Origin: a virus
IMG/VR virus record: IMGVR_UViG_3300042350_003432
Span: 1-55,818 of that record
DNA: 55,818 bases
Reading direction: 5' to 3' (one strand)
Made by a program: the position numbers and the translations under genes. The stretch's first letter is position 1. Each line of letters begins with the position of its first letter. Positions 7,811 through 16,495 of this stretch are shown here, in pieces. Below the pieces are notes generated by a model that saw nothing but the letters and a program-made list of their open reading frames with translations, made no database searches and was not told where the DNA came from.

Positions 7811-9751
7811 ATGCCCAGTTCTTTAAATCTCAATGGATTAAGAATCTATAAACCAGGCGTATACGCAACAATCGACGCAAGCGCCTTAGGTGGTCAAAAT
7901 ACAAGTACAGGCAACGTTTGCCTAGTCGGTGCTTTTCCTAGTTTTGAAGCTGACAATCCGCTAACCTTTACAAGCGCCGGAGCGCTAAGGGATTATGACA
8001 GCACAGACAAAGAACTAGCGCTACTAGGCAAACTCGCCTTTGCCCCTAGCGTAGATGATCGTGTGCCCGCCGGCGTCAATTCGCTTACTATTTTGAATGT
8101 GCAAACATGCGCACAAGCTAAATACAACTTAGTAAATGACAACGCGGACACAGTGGCAACCTTTGAAGCTTCTGTGTGGGGCGCAAAAGGTAATAATACT
8201 TATTTAACTTGTTCTTTTGATGGTGCGTTCGATGTTGCTTTAAATCGTAATGGACTTGCAGAAGAATTCTTGAATGTGTCTAGTGGTGATGTTTGTTCTT
8301 TTGAGTATACAGGTACAGCCCTAACAACCGCAAGCCTTGATCTTAGCGATACAAGTAATCTAGTAATTACTTGGACTAAGACCGTTGATCTTAGTTCAAA
8401 TAATGCTTCTGTAAATGTTACCGATATGAAAACAGTGGCCGGCTTAGGTTTTCAATTGGATGAAGCGCCAACAGGGAATGTAGTAATCGTGATTAGTGGC
8501 TATAATGTGGCCGGCGTAGAGACTACACAAACGATTACCCTTAGCAATACAACTAAAGTGACAAGTAACGTGTTTTCTCAAATTTACGGGCTAACTATTA
8601 CAAATACAGCTAAGGCCGGCCTTGTTCTCACAATTGACGGCGTCGCGTTTGATCTTGATCTATCAACCTTTGAAACAGTGAATGACGTAGTCGACTTTGT
8701 AAATCAAGCGAACAATGATTATCATTTTACAGCAAACTACTTAGCATCTAAATCATACAATGCAACCGCTTTAGATGGTTTCAGAAGTGTACAAGATATC
8801 AAGGGCGTAGAAGTAGCCGTAACAGCGAATCTACAAGAGTTAATTGATACCTTGAGCGCTTCTAAAGTAGCTTCTTTGGTTCGTGTGGGAACGAATGCAT
8901 GCGATGATTTTACAAATATTACAGGTACTTTCTTGATCGGTGGTACTCAATCAAACGTAGTTCTTGGTGATTGGACTGATGCGCTTGAACTCATTGAAAC
9001 AAGCGATATTCAAATCGTTGTCCCTTTCTCAAGTGATGTAGATGTCCATAAAGAAGTTTTGAAACATTGTACTAAATCAGCGCTTGCAGGTAGTGAAAGA
9101 AATGGTTGGGTTGGTGCCAGTGCTAATCAATCAATCACTGATTTAAAGAACAATTGGGTTAAAGCGCTCAATAATAGAAACATTGCTTTAGTAGGTCAAA
9201 GCGTAAAAGTGACTAATCCTCAAGGCGTCATTCAGACACTTGAACCTAAATATTTTGCGTTGATCTGTGCAGCTATGCAAGCCGGTACGCCTGTTGCTAC
9301 GCCTCTCACTAGAAAGCGCCCCGACGTGGTCGATGTTCTTGGCGCTTGGATTGCTAATAGAGACGTAACAGACGCAATCAAGGCCGGCGTTTGCGCTTTA
9401 ACTTCTGATAATTTAGGGTGGCGCATTGAACGATCTGTGACTACATGGATCAAAGATGATAATCCTATTTATTCAGAAGTATCAGCGAATGAAAGTATCA
9501 ATACCAGCGTCAGAGACCTTAGAAACGCATTAGATATTTATATTGGCGATCGTAATTTAAATATTACCAGTTCAAGAATTCAAGGTATCGTTTCGGCCCG
9601 TCTCGATCAACAAGTAACAGATGGTATTATTAAAGCATATAAAAACATAGTCTTAGAGAACTTAGGCGATACGCTCAAAGTAAATTACACAGTCGCAGCC
9701 GTTGAACCTTTGAACTTTATTTCTATCACCGCCAGCGTTAGCAGATTTTAA
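7811..9751 (+). CDS. contractile tail sheath protein
   Basis: 646-residue protein that polymerises around the tail tube and contracts on infection. It starts with a PGVY segment typical of sheath proteins (YKPGVYATIDASALGG), has a variable beta-rich middle (about 150-340) and a C-terminal half with the conserved sheath pattern: GDWTDALELIE, then a stretch around WIKDDNPIYSEVS and VRDLRNALDIYIGDRN, ending in a strand (VEPLNFISITASV) that would hand over to neighbouring subunits. The tube gene follows 13 bases later with its own AAGGAG site, the standard sheath-tube pair of myoviruses. Confidence 0.9.
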   Translation: MPSSLNLNGLRIYKPGVYATIDASALGGQNTSTGNVCLVGAFPSFEADNPLTFTSAGALRDYDSTDKELALLGKLAFAPSVDDRVPAGVNSLTILNVQTCAQAKYNLVNDNADTVATFEASVWGAKGNNTYLTCSFDGAFDVALNRNGLAEEFLNVSSGDVCSFEYTGTALTTASLDLSDTSNLVITWTKTVDLSSNNASVNVTDMKTVAGLGFQLDEAPTGNVVIVISGYNVAGVETTQTITLSNTTKVTSNVFSQIYGLTITNTAKAGLVLTIDGVAFDLDLSTFETVNDVVDFVNQANNDYHFTANYLASKSYNATALDGFRSVQDIKGVEVAVTANLQELIDTLSASKVASLVRVGTNACDDFTNITGTFLIGGTQSNVVLGDWTDALELIETSDIQIVVPFSSDVDVHKEVLKHCTKSALAGSERNGWVGASANQSITDLKNNWVKALNNRNIALVGQSVKVTNPQGVIQTLEPKYFALICAAMQAGTPVATPLTRKRPDVVDVLGAWIANRDVTDAIKAGVCALTSDNLGWRIERSVTTWIKDDNPIYSEVSANESINTSVRDLRNALDIYIGDRNLNITSSRIQGIVSARLDQQVTDGIIKAYKNIVLENLGDTLKVNYTVAAVEPLNFISITASVSRF

Positions 9752-9764
9752 AGGAGCTTAGAAA

Positions 9765-10202
9765 ATGGAAAAAGTTTTTAGTGGTGCAAGAGCAAAGCTC
9801 TATTTTAACACAGCAACAGGGCAAGTAGAAGCGGGATTCGCTACCGGTATCAGTGTAAACGAAAATCACACTTTACAGCGTGTAAATGTGCTTGGTAACC
9901 TTGATTCAGAAGAAATCATAGCAACCTCTAGAACTGTTGATGTTCGTTGCGACCTAGTTCGTATTAGTGGCAAGTCTCTACGTACTTTGGGCATTTGGCC
10001 TAAGGGGCAAACTATCGACGTTCTAAACTTCCCTGAACTTACTATTGTTGTTTATGATGGAGTAGAGAACAAGATCGTTGCTCAAATTGAAGGGGCTAGA
10101 TGTGAAACAAGATCATTTCAAGTTCAAGCGGGCGCGATTGTGTCAGAAAATGCCAGTTTCCAAGCTAAGAGACTCAAAGACGAAGCCGATTTGACGTTGT
10201 AG
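9765..10202 (+). CDS. tail tube protein
   Basis: 145-residue protein directly after the sheath gene, the canonical place of the tube subunit, and of the usual tube length. It is beta-rich with the tube-like opening FSGARAKLYFNTATGQVEAG, where an early strand carries a GxxA-type segment, and NVLGNLDSEEIIATSRTVDV in the middle. Ribosome site AAGGAG lies 8 bases before the ATG. It is the last gene of the late operon before the inverted methyltransferase cassette. Confidence 0.85.
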   Translation: MEKVFSGARAKLYFNTATGQVEAGFATGISVNENHTLQRVNVLGNLDSEEIIATSRTVDVRCDLVRISGKSLRTLGIWPKGQTIDVLNFPELTIVVYDGVENKIVAQIEGARCETRSFQVQAGAIVSENASFQAKRLKDEADLTL

Positions 10203-10211
10203 AGTAGAATC

Positions 10212-10427
10212 ATGGATGAACAACAAAAGACAATTGGCGCCCCTGTTGATGATATCTCACAGATCAAAGATTTGATGAGTATGACACAAAACAACGCCCC
10301 TTTAGCCCTTGCCATCTTTGCCGTACTTATGCTTAACAAGGTAAAAAATAATCAAGTAAAATCTGAACTTGAAACAAAGATCAATGATCTTGCTAGCCGA
10401 ATTAAGAAGATTGAAAACAAAGATTAA
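10212..10427 (+). CDS. small membrane/coiled-coil protein
   Basis: 71-residue protein with a central hydrophobic helix (APLALAIFAVLMLNKV, about residues 36-51) and a charged C-terminal predicted coiled coil. It follows the tube gene by 9 bases and its stop codon overlaps the stop of the convergent cytosine methyltransferase gene by 3 bases, so there is no room for a terminator between the converging operons. Function unknown; the single membrane segment could suggest a role in the envelope, but the position suggests a virion-assembly factor. Confidence 0.5.
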   Translation: MDEQQKTIGAPVDDISQIKDLMSMTQNNAPLALAIFAVLMLNKVKNNQVKSELETKINDLASRIKKIENKD

Positions 10428-12073
10428 AGAAACTTGCTAAATAGAATTCTAAAAGCAAGTTCAGCGGTTGCAGGGACAACCCCATTCCCTAGTAAAGCTA
10501 TTTCGTCCACGATACTTGTATAACTTGTACACAATTTTTCATAGTCCAACCAATCGGAAGCCCCATCAACATTTCTACCCATCTCGGATTCAACATTTCC
10601 CGATAGTTCAATAGGTTGATCTCTTCCTGTGTTCTCTCTGATTCCGGCTTCGCTAGTGCTTGTTCTCTCATCGCTCGTAGTTCGGTGAATGTTAGTTTGT
10701 TCGATCGTAGGGCTTGCATTGCTAACATATCCATTCTTTGATTCTCTAATGCAAGATCCACAGATTCCGGCGTTAGTTTGTATGCGGTGCAATCCCCTTT
10801 CATCGGTGATTGCCAATTCATTGAATCCTTGTTCGTGTCCGATCGTAGGGCTTGAATTGGCATAGATTCTTGATGCCCGTTTTGAATGTATGTTGCTAAC
10901 GCTTCCGGAGAATAAGCAATCTGTTTGAAATCCGTCTTTTTCGGTGTTTGCCAATTCATTACTTGCTCGTTCATCGTGGCTAAGTGAACTTGCCTTGATA
11001 CTTTCGCATTCTCTCGGTCGAATATTTGATCTTCCTTGATCGGTGTTATCATTGTCACATCTAGGGCATCGCTCTTTGTTGGTGTTTGCCAGTGTTGCCC
11101 TGTCATTGTCTCTATGTGTACTTGCATCCCTAAATCTAATTGCCTGTTCTCTTCTAGTCTCTTGTTCAAGGTGTCCATCTGAAGAGGATAAATCGACCGG
11201 CGCGCTATGCTTTCCATTGGCGTTGCCCAAGTCTTTACTAAGGGTTCTTGGGGGTTCGTAGAATTGTTGTTCTCGGTCTCTACCGCTAGGCGTGCAAATG
11301 CTTGAGGATTGGATTTTTTCAGCGCTAAAAGCTGATGCAGTAATCTTTTGTAGTAAAATGGTTGCGTTGTCATTCCCATATCCGCCCTGATCATACTTAA
11401 GTTTTGATTCACATACACGCTCGCCATTACTGTTGCATGTATCCGACTTGCTTTTACCGGTGTGAAAAATGTATCGGGAAAACTCTTCAAGCCTAGACGT
11501 TTCAATATCTGTTCTTTTTCCCAAGATAAAGACTCTTTGCCTAAGATGGGGGAGGCCTGTTTCTCTCGCAGAGAATAAGCCCCAATGGCACTCGTAACCG
11601 ATTCTTTCCATTTCTCTAAGGACATGAAGCAATACGGGCGTTTCTTTGGGGTCTGTCCATTCGTCTGATTGGAGCTTTGAGCTGACAAGCCCTCGAACAT
11701 TTTCCAAGAGAACAAAGGCAGGTCTTGACTCAATGATTCCTTGTTTGATGAATGGGAATAAGTGGCGGGGGTCTGTGTCACCGTCTCTTCGTCCAGCACT
11801 TGAAAAAGGTTGACATGGGAAACCGCCAGATAAGATATCCACGCATCCACGAAATTTGCCGAATGGGAATGTTTTAAGGTTCGACCATATAGGAGCGGGC
11901 GCAATGATTCCTTTTTCCATTTTGTCAATAATGTTTTCGATTGCGTAAAGTTCGATCTCACAGTAAGCGAGGGTTCGCAGGTTTGGCAAAACTCTTGCAA
12001 GTCCAAGATCAATCCCGCCGTATCCTGTACAAAGGGAGATATGATTAAATTTTTTGGTAGTATCCACATTCAT
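10424..12073 (-). CDS. DNA C5-cytosine methyltransferase (frame A)
   Basis: Transfers methyl groups to C5 of cytosine in a short DNA target. Motif I (CTGYGGIDLGL, residues 15-25), motif IV PCQPFS with catalytic Cys87, motif VI ENV (124-126), the motif VIII-like QRVFILG, and the motif X-like LLGNGVVPATAELAF near the C-terminus are all in this one frame. Residues about 190-500 between them are hydrophilic with repeated ELANT/LANTN segments and form the variable target-recognition region. The gene is inverted relative to the flanking tail genes. It is read with a second, also open, frame over most of its length (see the overlapping entry). No cognate endonuclease was seen, so a DNA-protecting role is likely. 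Confidence 0.85.
   Translation of the reverse strand: MNVDTTKKFNHISLCTGYGGIDLGLARVLPNLRTLAYCEIELYAIENIIDKMEKGIIAPAPIWSNLKTFPFGKFRGCVDILSGGFPCQPFSSAGRRDGDTDPRHLFPFIKQGIIESRPAFVLLENVRGLVSSKLQSDEWTDPKETPVLLHVLREMERIGYECHWGLFSARETGLPHLRQRVFILGKRTDIETSRLEEFSRYIFHTGKSKSDTCNSNGERVCESKLKYDQGGYGNDNATILLQKITASAFSAEKIQSSSICTPSGRDREQQFYEPPRTLSKDLGNANGKHSAPVDLSSSDGHLEQETRREQAIRFRDASTHRDNDRATLANTNKERCPRCDNDNTDQGRSNIRPRECESIKASSLSHDERASNELANTEKDGFQTDCLFSGSVSNIHSKRASRIYANSSPTIGHEQGFNELAITDERGLHRIQTNAGICGSCIRESKNGYVSNASPTIEQTNIHRTTSDERTSTSEAGIRENTGRDQPIELSGNVESEMGRNVDGASDWLDYEKLCTSYTSIVDEIALLGNGVVPATAELAFRILFSKFL
10498..11394 (-). CDS. second, overlapping frame with C5-MTase target-recognition motifs (frame B)
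   Basis: One base out of register with the methyltransferase frame, this frame is open without a stop from 12069 to 10498, 523 codons. Its 3' half reads like the target-recognition part of known C5 methyltransferases: WATP, WQTPTKSDA, NWQTPKKTD and NWQSPMKGD segments at intervals of about 45-60 residues, then LNPRWVEMLMGLPIGWT, which in relatives immediately precedes the GNGVVP motif found here in frame A. The interval given begins at an internal ATG (11394) without a good ribosome site. It may be reached by frameshifting, be a separate protein, or be a relic; conservation in both frames is what makes it real to me. Confidence 0.45.
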   Translation of the reverse strand: MIRADMGMTTQPFYYKRLLHQLLALKKSNPQAFARLAVETENNNSTNPQEPLVKTWATPMESIARRSIYPLQMDTLNKRLEENRQLDLGMQVHIETMTGQHWQTPTKSDALDVTMITPIKEDQIFDRENAKVSRQVHLATMNEQVMNWQTPKKTDFKQIAYSPEALATYIQNGHQESMPIQALRSDTNKDSMNWQSPMKGDCTAYKLTPESVDLALENQRMDMLAMQALRSNKLTFTELRAMREQALAKPESERTQEEINLLNYREMLNPRWVEMLMGLPIGWTMKNCVQVIQVSWTK

Positions 12074-12156
12074 TTTTTGCTTTCGTAGATTGATTAATTA
12101 GCGAATGAATTAAATATATAACAGTAACTTAGAAATAATATAAATTTGAAAAGTAA

Positions 12157-12492
12157 TTAGATGTACTTAATTTCTTTTTCTAAGCGATCTAAGATATCTT
12201 GCTTAGCCTTTAAGTAATCATTGATCGCGCTTGTGTATGCACTAAGTAATCTATAAACAGTGAGTTCAATTTCAGAAGAACCGAAGGCCCTGAACATGCC
12301 GATTTTAGAATGTTCTTTCATGCCATCCGCTTCTAAGAAGTATAAGTATTCATCGGAACTCATAACATAATTTACTGTGATTTGTGCTGTTTGTCCTTTT
12401 TCTCTTACGATCATTTGTAAGCGATCATCATTGTATTGTACTTCGTAGCCTTCGCTAATGAATAGGCAACTTGCGAACTGTAAAGAATCCAT
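12157..12492 (-). CDS. small hypothetical early protein in the methyltransferase cassette
   Basis: 111-residue alpha/beta protein (MDSLQFASCLFISEGYEVQY...) of unknown function upstream of the cytosine methyltransferase in the same orientation. An in-frame ATG at 12534 lies directly against the -10 box of the promoter at 12535-12563 and would be ahead of the transcript start, so I place the start at 12492. Size, overall strand pattern and promoter match the small early proteins near 50 kb. It may be an early host-directed or anti-restriction factor, which is inference only. Confidence 0.55.
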   Translation of the reverse strand: MDSLQFASCLFISEGYEVQYNDDRLQMIVREKGQTAQITVNYVMSSDEYLYFLEADGMKEHSKIGMFRAFGSSEIELTVYRLLSAYTSAINDYLKAKQDILDRLEKEIKYI

Positions 12493-12534
12493 GTGAAAAC
12501 TCGTTTCATAGTGGTTTTGGTTAAGGGTGAACAC

Positions 12535-12563
12535 ATACTAAATCAAGGTTTTTACTTTGTCAA
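12535..12563 (-). promoter_or_regulatory. early-type promoter, TTGACA-17-TAGTAT
   Basis: On the - strand TTGACA (12563-12558), 17 bases and TAGTAT (12540-12535), preceded by an AAAATTTA tract as a possible UP element. The -35 flank (AATTTATTGACAAAGTAAAAACC) and part of the downstream leader (CCTTAACCAA) recur at 50002-50030 and 50935-50963. It would transcribe the small gene and the cytosine methyltransferase independently of the surrounding late operon. Confidence 0.7.
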
Positions 12564-12645
12564 TAAATTTTACAAAGATTTATATTTTTATTTTTTACTT
12601 GAATTGCATAGTATCAAGGCAAACATGAACCAGGAGAAAAGAAAA

Positions 12646-13074
12646 ATGGACTTAAGAAACCTAGTAACAGAAGACGAAGCGATCAAGCCTCTAATCAAAA
12701 GAGAATTGCCCTTGATCATTACTTATCATGATCCAGAAGGAGAGAGGCATCAAGACACAGTGATTTCAAAAGTACCTGATGGAGACGGTAAACTATTGAT
12801 TGAACGAAAAATGGCACTTTTGGCCGCCGGCCCTTGGGAGAATTTAAGCCCGCTAGCTAAGTTAAGAATTGAGGCTATAGCCGTTTTAAGCGTGCAACTT
12901 GTGCAGCCCCCCGAATGGTTGAATAAATGGGCGGTGATTGATGATGAACTACTTTTCGATTTAAGGGAGCAACTTGGCAAGCATGCTAATTTATACTTTC
13001 GCTCAAGTGTTGGACAGGGTACGGGCGATTCGGCGGTCTCAAGAGTGGCGATTTATTCAAAAGAACTTGCCTAA
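12646..13074 (+). CDS. tail assembly chaperone, upstream frame (gpG-like)
   Basis: 142-residue acidic, helical protein located between the tube and tape-measure genes, the position of the gpG-type chaperone that coats the tape measure during tail assembly. AGGAG at 12630-12634 precedes the ATG at 12646; the frame is open further upstream to a GTG at 12493 but that part overlaps the divergent promoter. The 3' end overlaps another open frame by about 100 bases, the layout used by tailed phages for a frameshifted G-T fusion. The role is inferred from position and overlap. Confidence 0.6.
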   Translation: MDLRNLVTEDEAIKPLIKRELPLIITYHDPEGERHQDTVISKVPDGDGKLLIERKMALLAAGPWENLSPLAKLRIEAIAVLSVQLVQPPEWLNKWAVIDDELLFDLREQLGKHANLYFRSSVGQGTGDSAVSRVAIYSKELA

Positions 13075-13282
13075 TACATACACTAGATCACAAGTAAACG
13101 TTGTTTATTCGTCCCTGTCAGAAAATGATCAATTTGAATCGTGGCTTTTATCCCTATCTGATGAAGATTATGATAAAATCCAACCTAGATACAAAGTAAA
13201 TCAAGACAAAACCATCAAGCACGAAAACAAGATCGATGATCAGTGGGAACGTGAATTTTGGCAAAAAGAAAAGGGGGAATAG
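12974..13282 (+). CDS. tail assembly chaperone, overlapping downstream frame (gpT-like)
   Basis: Open from 12965 (stop TAA at 12962-12964) to 13282, with possible starts TTG 12974 and ATG 12983. It overlaps the previous gene by about 100 bases and ends one base before the tape measure, exactly where the T part of a G-T frameshift product is found. Relative to the upstream frame it is +1, so a +1 or -2 shift is required; -2 shifts are known from Mu-type tail genes. Acidic with Trp-rich C-terminus (DDQWEREFWQKEKGE). Independent translation is possible: AGGGAG at 12964-12969 precedes the TTG. Confidence 0.5.
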   Translation: MASMLIYTFAQVLDRVRAIRRSQEWRFIQKNLPNTYTRSQVNVVYSSLSENDQFESWLLSLSDEDYDKIQPRYKVNQDKTIKHENKIDDQWEREFWQKEKGE

Positions 13283-14917
13283 ATGGCAACGCAAAGAGTA
13301 GAAATTGTTGTAGATCTCAATGATCAAGCGGCCGTACAAGCCTTGAACACATTTAAAACACAGTTTCAATCAGTATCTAAAGACGCAGAAGACACACAAG
13401 AAAATTTAAAGCGTACACAAGAAACAATTCAAAAGAATGAAGAATATAGAGATTATCTAAGGCAGACAAGAGCACGAAGAGAACAAAGAGAAAGACGCGA
13501 AGAACAGCAGCACCAACAGCAGATGGCAAATGGTCAAACAACAATGATCACGCAGGCCGATCAGGCAAATAGACGACAGGCCCAGATTGAAAAAGAAAGA
13601 GTACAACAGCAACGATTAAACATACTTCAAGGGGCGGGGCGTATACTTACGGCGGGCGTCTCTACAGGTATGAACATTGCTACAAGTTCGGATGCCAGCG
13701 GTATCATTAGCGCATTAAGTAGCGGGGCGGGGCAAGGCGTCAATGCGCTTGGGGGCTTACTTAGTAATTTAGGCATGCAGAAAACCGGTTCTATTGTTCA
13801 GACAGCCGGTTCACTTGTCCCGCTCATTGGTCAAGGTATCTCTCAAGCGATAGGGCAACTCTATTCACGATATACCGAAGTAGCACAGTATGAATTGCCC
13901 AAAATGCTTGCGGGGTATAGGTTTAATGATGCATTTAGAGCAAAAGAAGCGCCTAAACTTGGCGGGGCTTATGGGTATTCTATGGCCGAATCATTGAACA
14001 ATATGAATGCTTATGCTTCCGCTTTTGGTACTAGAAGCGTTGACGCCCTCTCAACAAGTACGATCTTTTCAGATATGAGAAGCGCCGAAATGATGGGCCT
14101 TAACCCCTTAGCGATTCCCCAGTTCGCCGCTTTAGGTGGTATGGGCGGGGCAATGCAAGACGAAAGCGCAATGGCAGGGATTGCCCGCGGCGTTTTACAA
14201 TATGCAAATGATAAAAATATGTTAGGTTCACAGGCTGAAAAGTTACTAGGTGCGATCAATTCAGGAATTCAAGGGATGGCATCTAAGGGGCTTAATGTCA
14301 ATGCTGAAAAATTAACAGATTTTATCATTGGCGTATCGAATGCAGGTATCAAATCAGTACAAGGGGCGGGGGCGGTTCGTGCAATTCAAGGCATTGAGGC
14401 AATCGCGGGGCAGGCAAAGGGCGGATACTTAGGCAATTTTCAAGGTTTAGCAATGCAAGCCCTACAAGCGGAGGCCGCGGCCACAAGTGACGGTTCACCG
14501 CTTGGGATGGTTACTAAGCTTGAAGAGTTTCAAGCGGACCCAAGACAGGCAACAAATATTATCAAAAAGAGACTAGGGCAAACAGTTTCTAAACTTGCTT
14601 TAGGTGGTGCAGGTTTATCACAGGCACAAGTTAGCGCTTTATTCGGTGCAGGTAGTGGCGGACTTGGAACAAGCTTTGATCTTACGGGGCAGATTGGCGA
14701 TCAATTAGATGTCACTAAGAAGCTTAATAAATTAGAACGTGAACGAGTCGAACGCAATTTTGATTATACCAGGACCACAGAGGGGCAAGCTCAATTAGAT
14801 GCATTGTTAAAGATACAACAAGACTTAGAATTGATTATAGAGAATATAGCAACAAGCACACTATCAACAAAATTAATCGAACTTGCAAACACAATTAGCG
14901 ATTACTTTAAACCATAG
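13283..14917 (+). CDS. tape measure protein (short)
   Basis: Sets tail length and is ejected through the tube. N-terminal VVDLNDQAAVQALNTFK is typical of tape-measure openings; residues about 30-115 are a Gln/Arg/Glu-rich predicted coiled coil, followed by a Gly/Ala-rich hydrophobic middle (about 115-200) and a helical C-terminal half. At 544 residues it is short for a myovirus; at about 1.5 angstrom per residue the tail would be roughly 80 nm, an inference from the general length rule. The ATG follows an AAGGGGG ribosome site inside the end of the chaperone frame. Confidence 0.8.
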   Translation: MATQRVEIVVDLNDQAAVQALNTFKTQFQSVSKDAEDTQENLKRTQETIQKNEEYRDYLRQTRARREQRERREEQQHQQQMANGQTTMITQADQANRRQAQIEKERVQQQRLNILQGAGRILTAGVSTGMNIATSSDASGIISALSSGAGQGVNALGGLLSNLGMQKTGSIVQTAGSLVPLIGQGISQAIGQLYSRYTEVAQYELPKMLAGYRFNDAFRAKEAPKLGGAYGYSMAESLNNMNAYASAFGTRSVDALSTSTIFSDMRSAEMMGLNPLAIPQFAALGGMGGAMQDESAMAGIARGVLQYANDKNMLGSQAEKLLGAINSGIQGMASKGLNVNAEKLTDFIIGVSNAGIKSVQGAGAVRAIQGIEAIAGQAKGGYLGNFQGLAMQALQAEAAATSDGSPLGMVTKLEEFQADPRQATNIIKKRLGQTVSKLALGGAGLSQAQVSALFGAGSGGLGTSFDLTGQIGDQLDVTKKLNKLERERVERNFDYTRTTEGQAQLDALLKIQQDLELIIENIATSTLSTKLIELANTISDYFKP

Positions 14918-14929
14918 GGAATAGTACAT

Positions 14930-16489
14930 ATGATTAAATTTGAAGTCTATTTGACACAATACAAACAAGATGAGTTTACAAGACCGGAACAATTAAACAC
15001 TGTATCAATTAGCGATTATATCACAGAAATTCAATATACATATATGATCAGAGCGCCCTATGAACAGGCAAGCATCAAGGCAAAGATGCCATTTAATGAC
15101 TTGTTTCTACAAATGGGGCGCGTTGTACAGCCACGCAATGAGGATTTACTAGAATATAAGATTATGCATGTTGACGGATGGGCTACGATCTATGAGATTG
15201 ATGATGAAAAGAACACAAGAACACTTAGATTTTTTGGCGTAGTTTCATCAATCAGTTCGGGACTTGTAGCAGATCAAAACGGCCTAAAAACTACTATTGA
15301 TCTAAATATTACTTTGAATTGTTGGTTGTCCGTCTTACAAACGCCTATTAAATTGATACTTTCAGAATATTACAACGCCCAAGGCCTAAAAGTAGATAGC
15401 GGCGCATCAAGTGAACTTGCTTATTATGGTAAACTTGACAGCATCCTAAAGAATTTTCAAGATCCTAAAGATGCGATTAAACAATGGTTCACTGTATTTG
15501 CCACATTTAAACCAGGCCCCGAGATCACAGATAAAGCGCTAAAGGATGTTATCTTTTTAACTAGAACGAACGAGTTAAAGAAATATTCAATCACAGGGCG
15601 CACGCTCACCGAAATCATATCATTTAACTTTGATACACTGTTTCCAGCTTTAAACAATTCTCTTTTGAGTTCATTGACTTCATCTTTTCAAGGTGAAATG
15701 GATAGTGTTCTTGAGTTCTTCCCATCTTATGAACAAGTGACAACTTTTGAAGGCCTTTTTTCAGATGAAGTAGAAACAGGCCCGCCAAGAACACAAGTTC
15801 AACCAGTTCTTATTTATCGCTATAGACCTTTACCAAGTGACTACATAAACGCGCCGGCATCTTCTGAAATCGTGTTGAATAAAGGTAAAGTACAAGGTGA
15901 ATTGGGTACGGGCGAACAAGGTGAAGCGCAACTAGAATTTAATAGATCAGGGGCTTCATTAACATTTACTTCTATTAAACCTAATATCTTGAAACCTATT
16001 AGAATTGACACAGTATCAAGTTTATCAATTTCATGGAATACGAACAACCGCTTGAATTTGATCAATGTATCTACAAGGGCGAGCGGCGTAAACAATATTC
16101 TAGGGACTACTACAGACTTCTTTATTGATGAAGAATCAATTAAAAAATACGGCGTGTTTTCGTATGAATCTACATATCCATTTTTCGGGGCAACTGATAA
16201 AAATGAGAACATAAGAGCTTTTGCAAAAGAATTAACTTTGTATGTTCGTTTGTTACTTGGTAGCGGTGAGACTTATGGAAATGCGCAATGTACTTCATAC
16301 TATGAACCTAATATCAAACAGGGTGAGTACGTAATAATTGGCATAGGTTATCAAAAAGACTTCCCAACAAGTTACTATATTGGCTATTGCACTCAAATCA
16401 CTCATAATCATAGAGCGCTTGCAGATGGTAGAATACAAAGATCATCAAGTTTCACACTAGAACGCTTACAAGAATATCAAGGAGGGTAG
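14930..16489 (+). CDS. baseplate/tail-tip structural protein
   Basis: 519-residue protein immediately after the tape measure. Beta-rich, with an opening VYLTQYKQDEF...VSISDYITEIQYTY and repeated strand-turn segments ending YYIGYCTQITHNHRALADGRIQRSSSFTLERL, which resembles the end of gpD/gp27-type hub proteins that bind the tube and spike. No enzymatic motif was seen. The short gap to the next gene (AAGGAGGG site) places it in the baseplate operon. A hub role is likely from order but not proven. Confidence 0.5.
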   Translation: MIKFEVYLTQYKQDEFTRPEQLNTVSISDYITEIQYTYMIRAPYEQASIKAKMPFNDLFLQMGRVVQPRNEDLLEYKIMHVDGWATIYEIDDEKNTRTLRFFGVVSSISSGLVADQNGLKTTIDLNITLNCWLSVLQTPIKLILSEYYNAQGLKVDSGASSELAYYGKLDSILKNFQDPKDAIKQWFTVFATFKPGPEITDKALKDVIFLTRTNELKKYSITGRTLTEIISFNFDTLFPALNNSLLSSLTSSFQGEMDSVLEFFPSYEQVTTFEGLFSDEVETGPPRTQVQPVLIYRYRPLPSDYINAPASSEIVLNKGKVQGELGTGEQGEAQLEFNRSGASLTFTSIKPNILKPIRIDTVSSLSISWNTNNRLNLINVSTRASGVNNILGTTTDFFIDEESIKKYGVFSYESTYPFFGATDKNENIRAFAKELTLYVRLLLGSGETYGNAQCTSYYEPNIKQGEYVIIGIGYQKDFPTSYYIGYCTQITHNHRALADGRIQRSSSFTLERLQEYQGG

Positions 16490-16495
16490 TAGACC

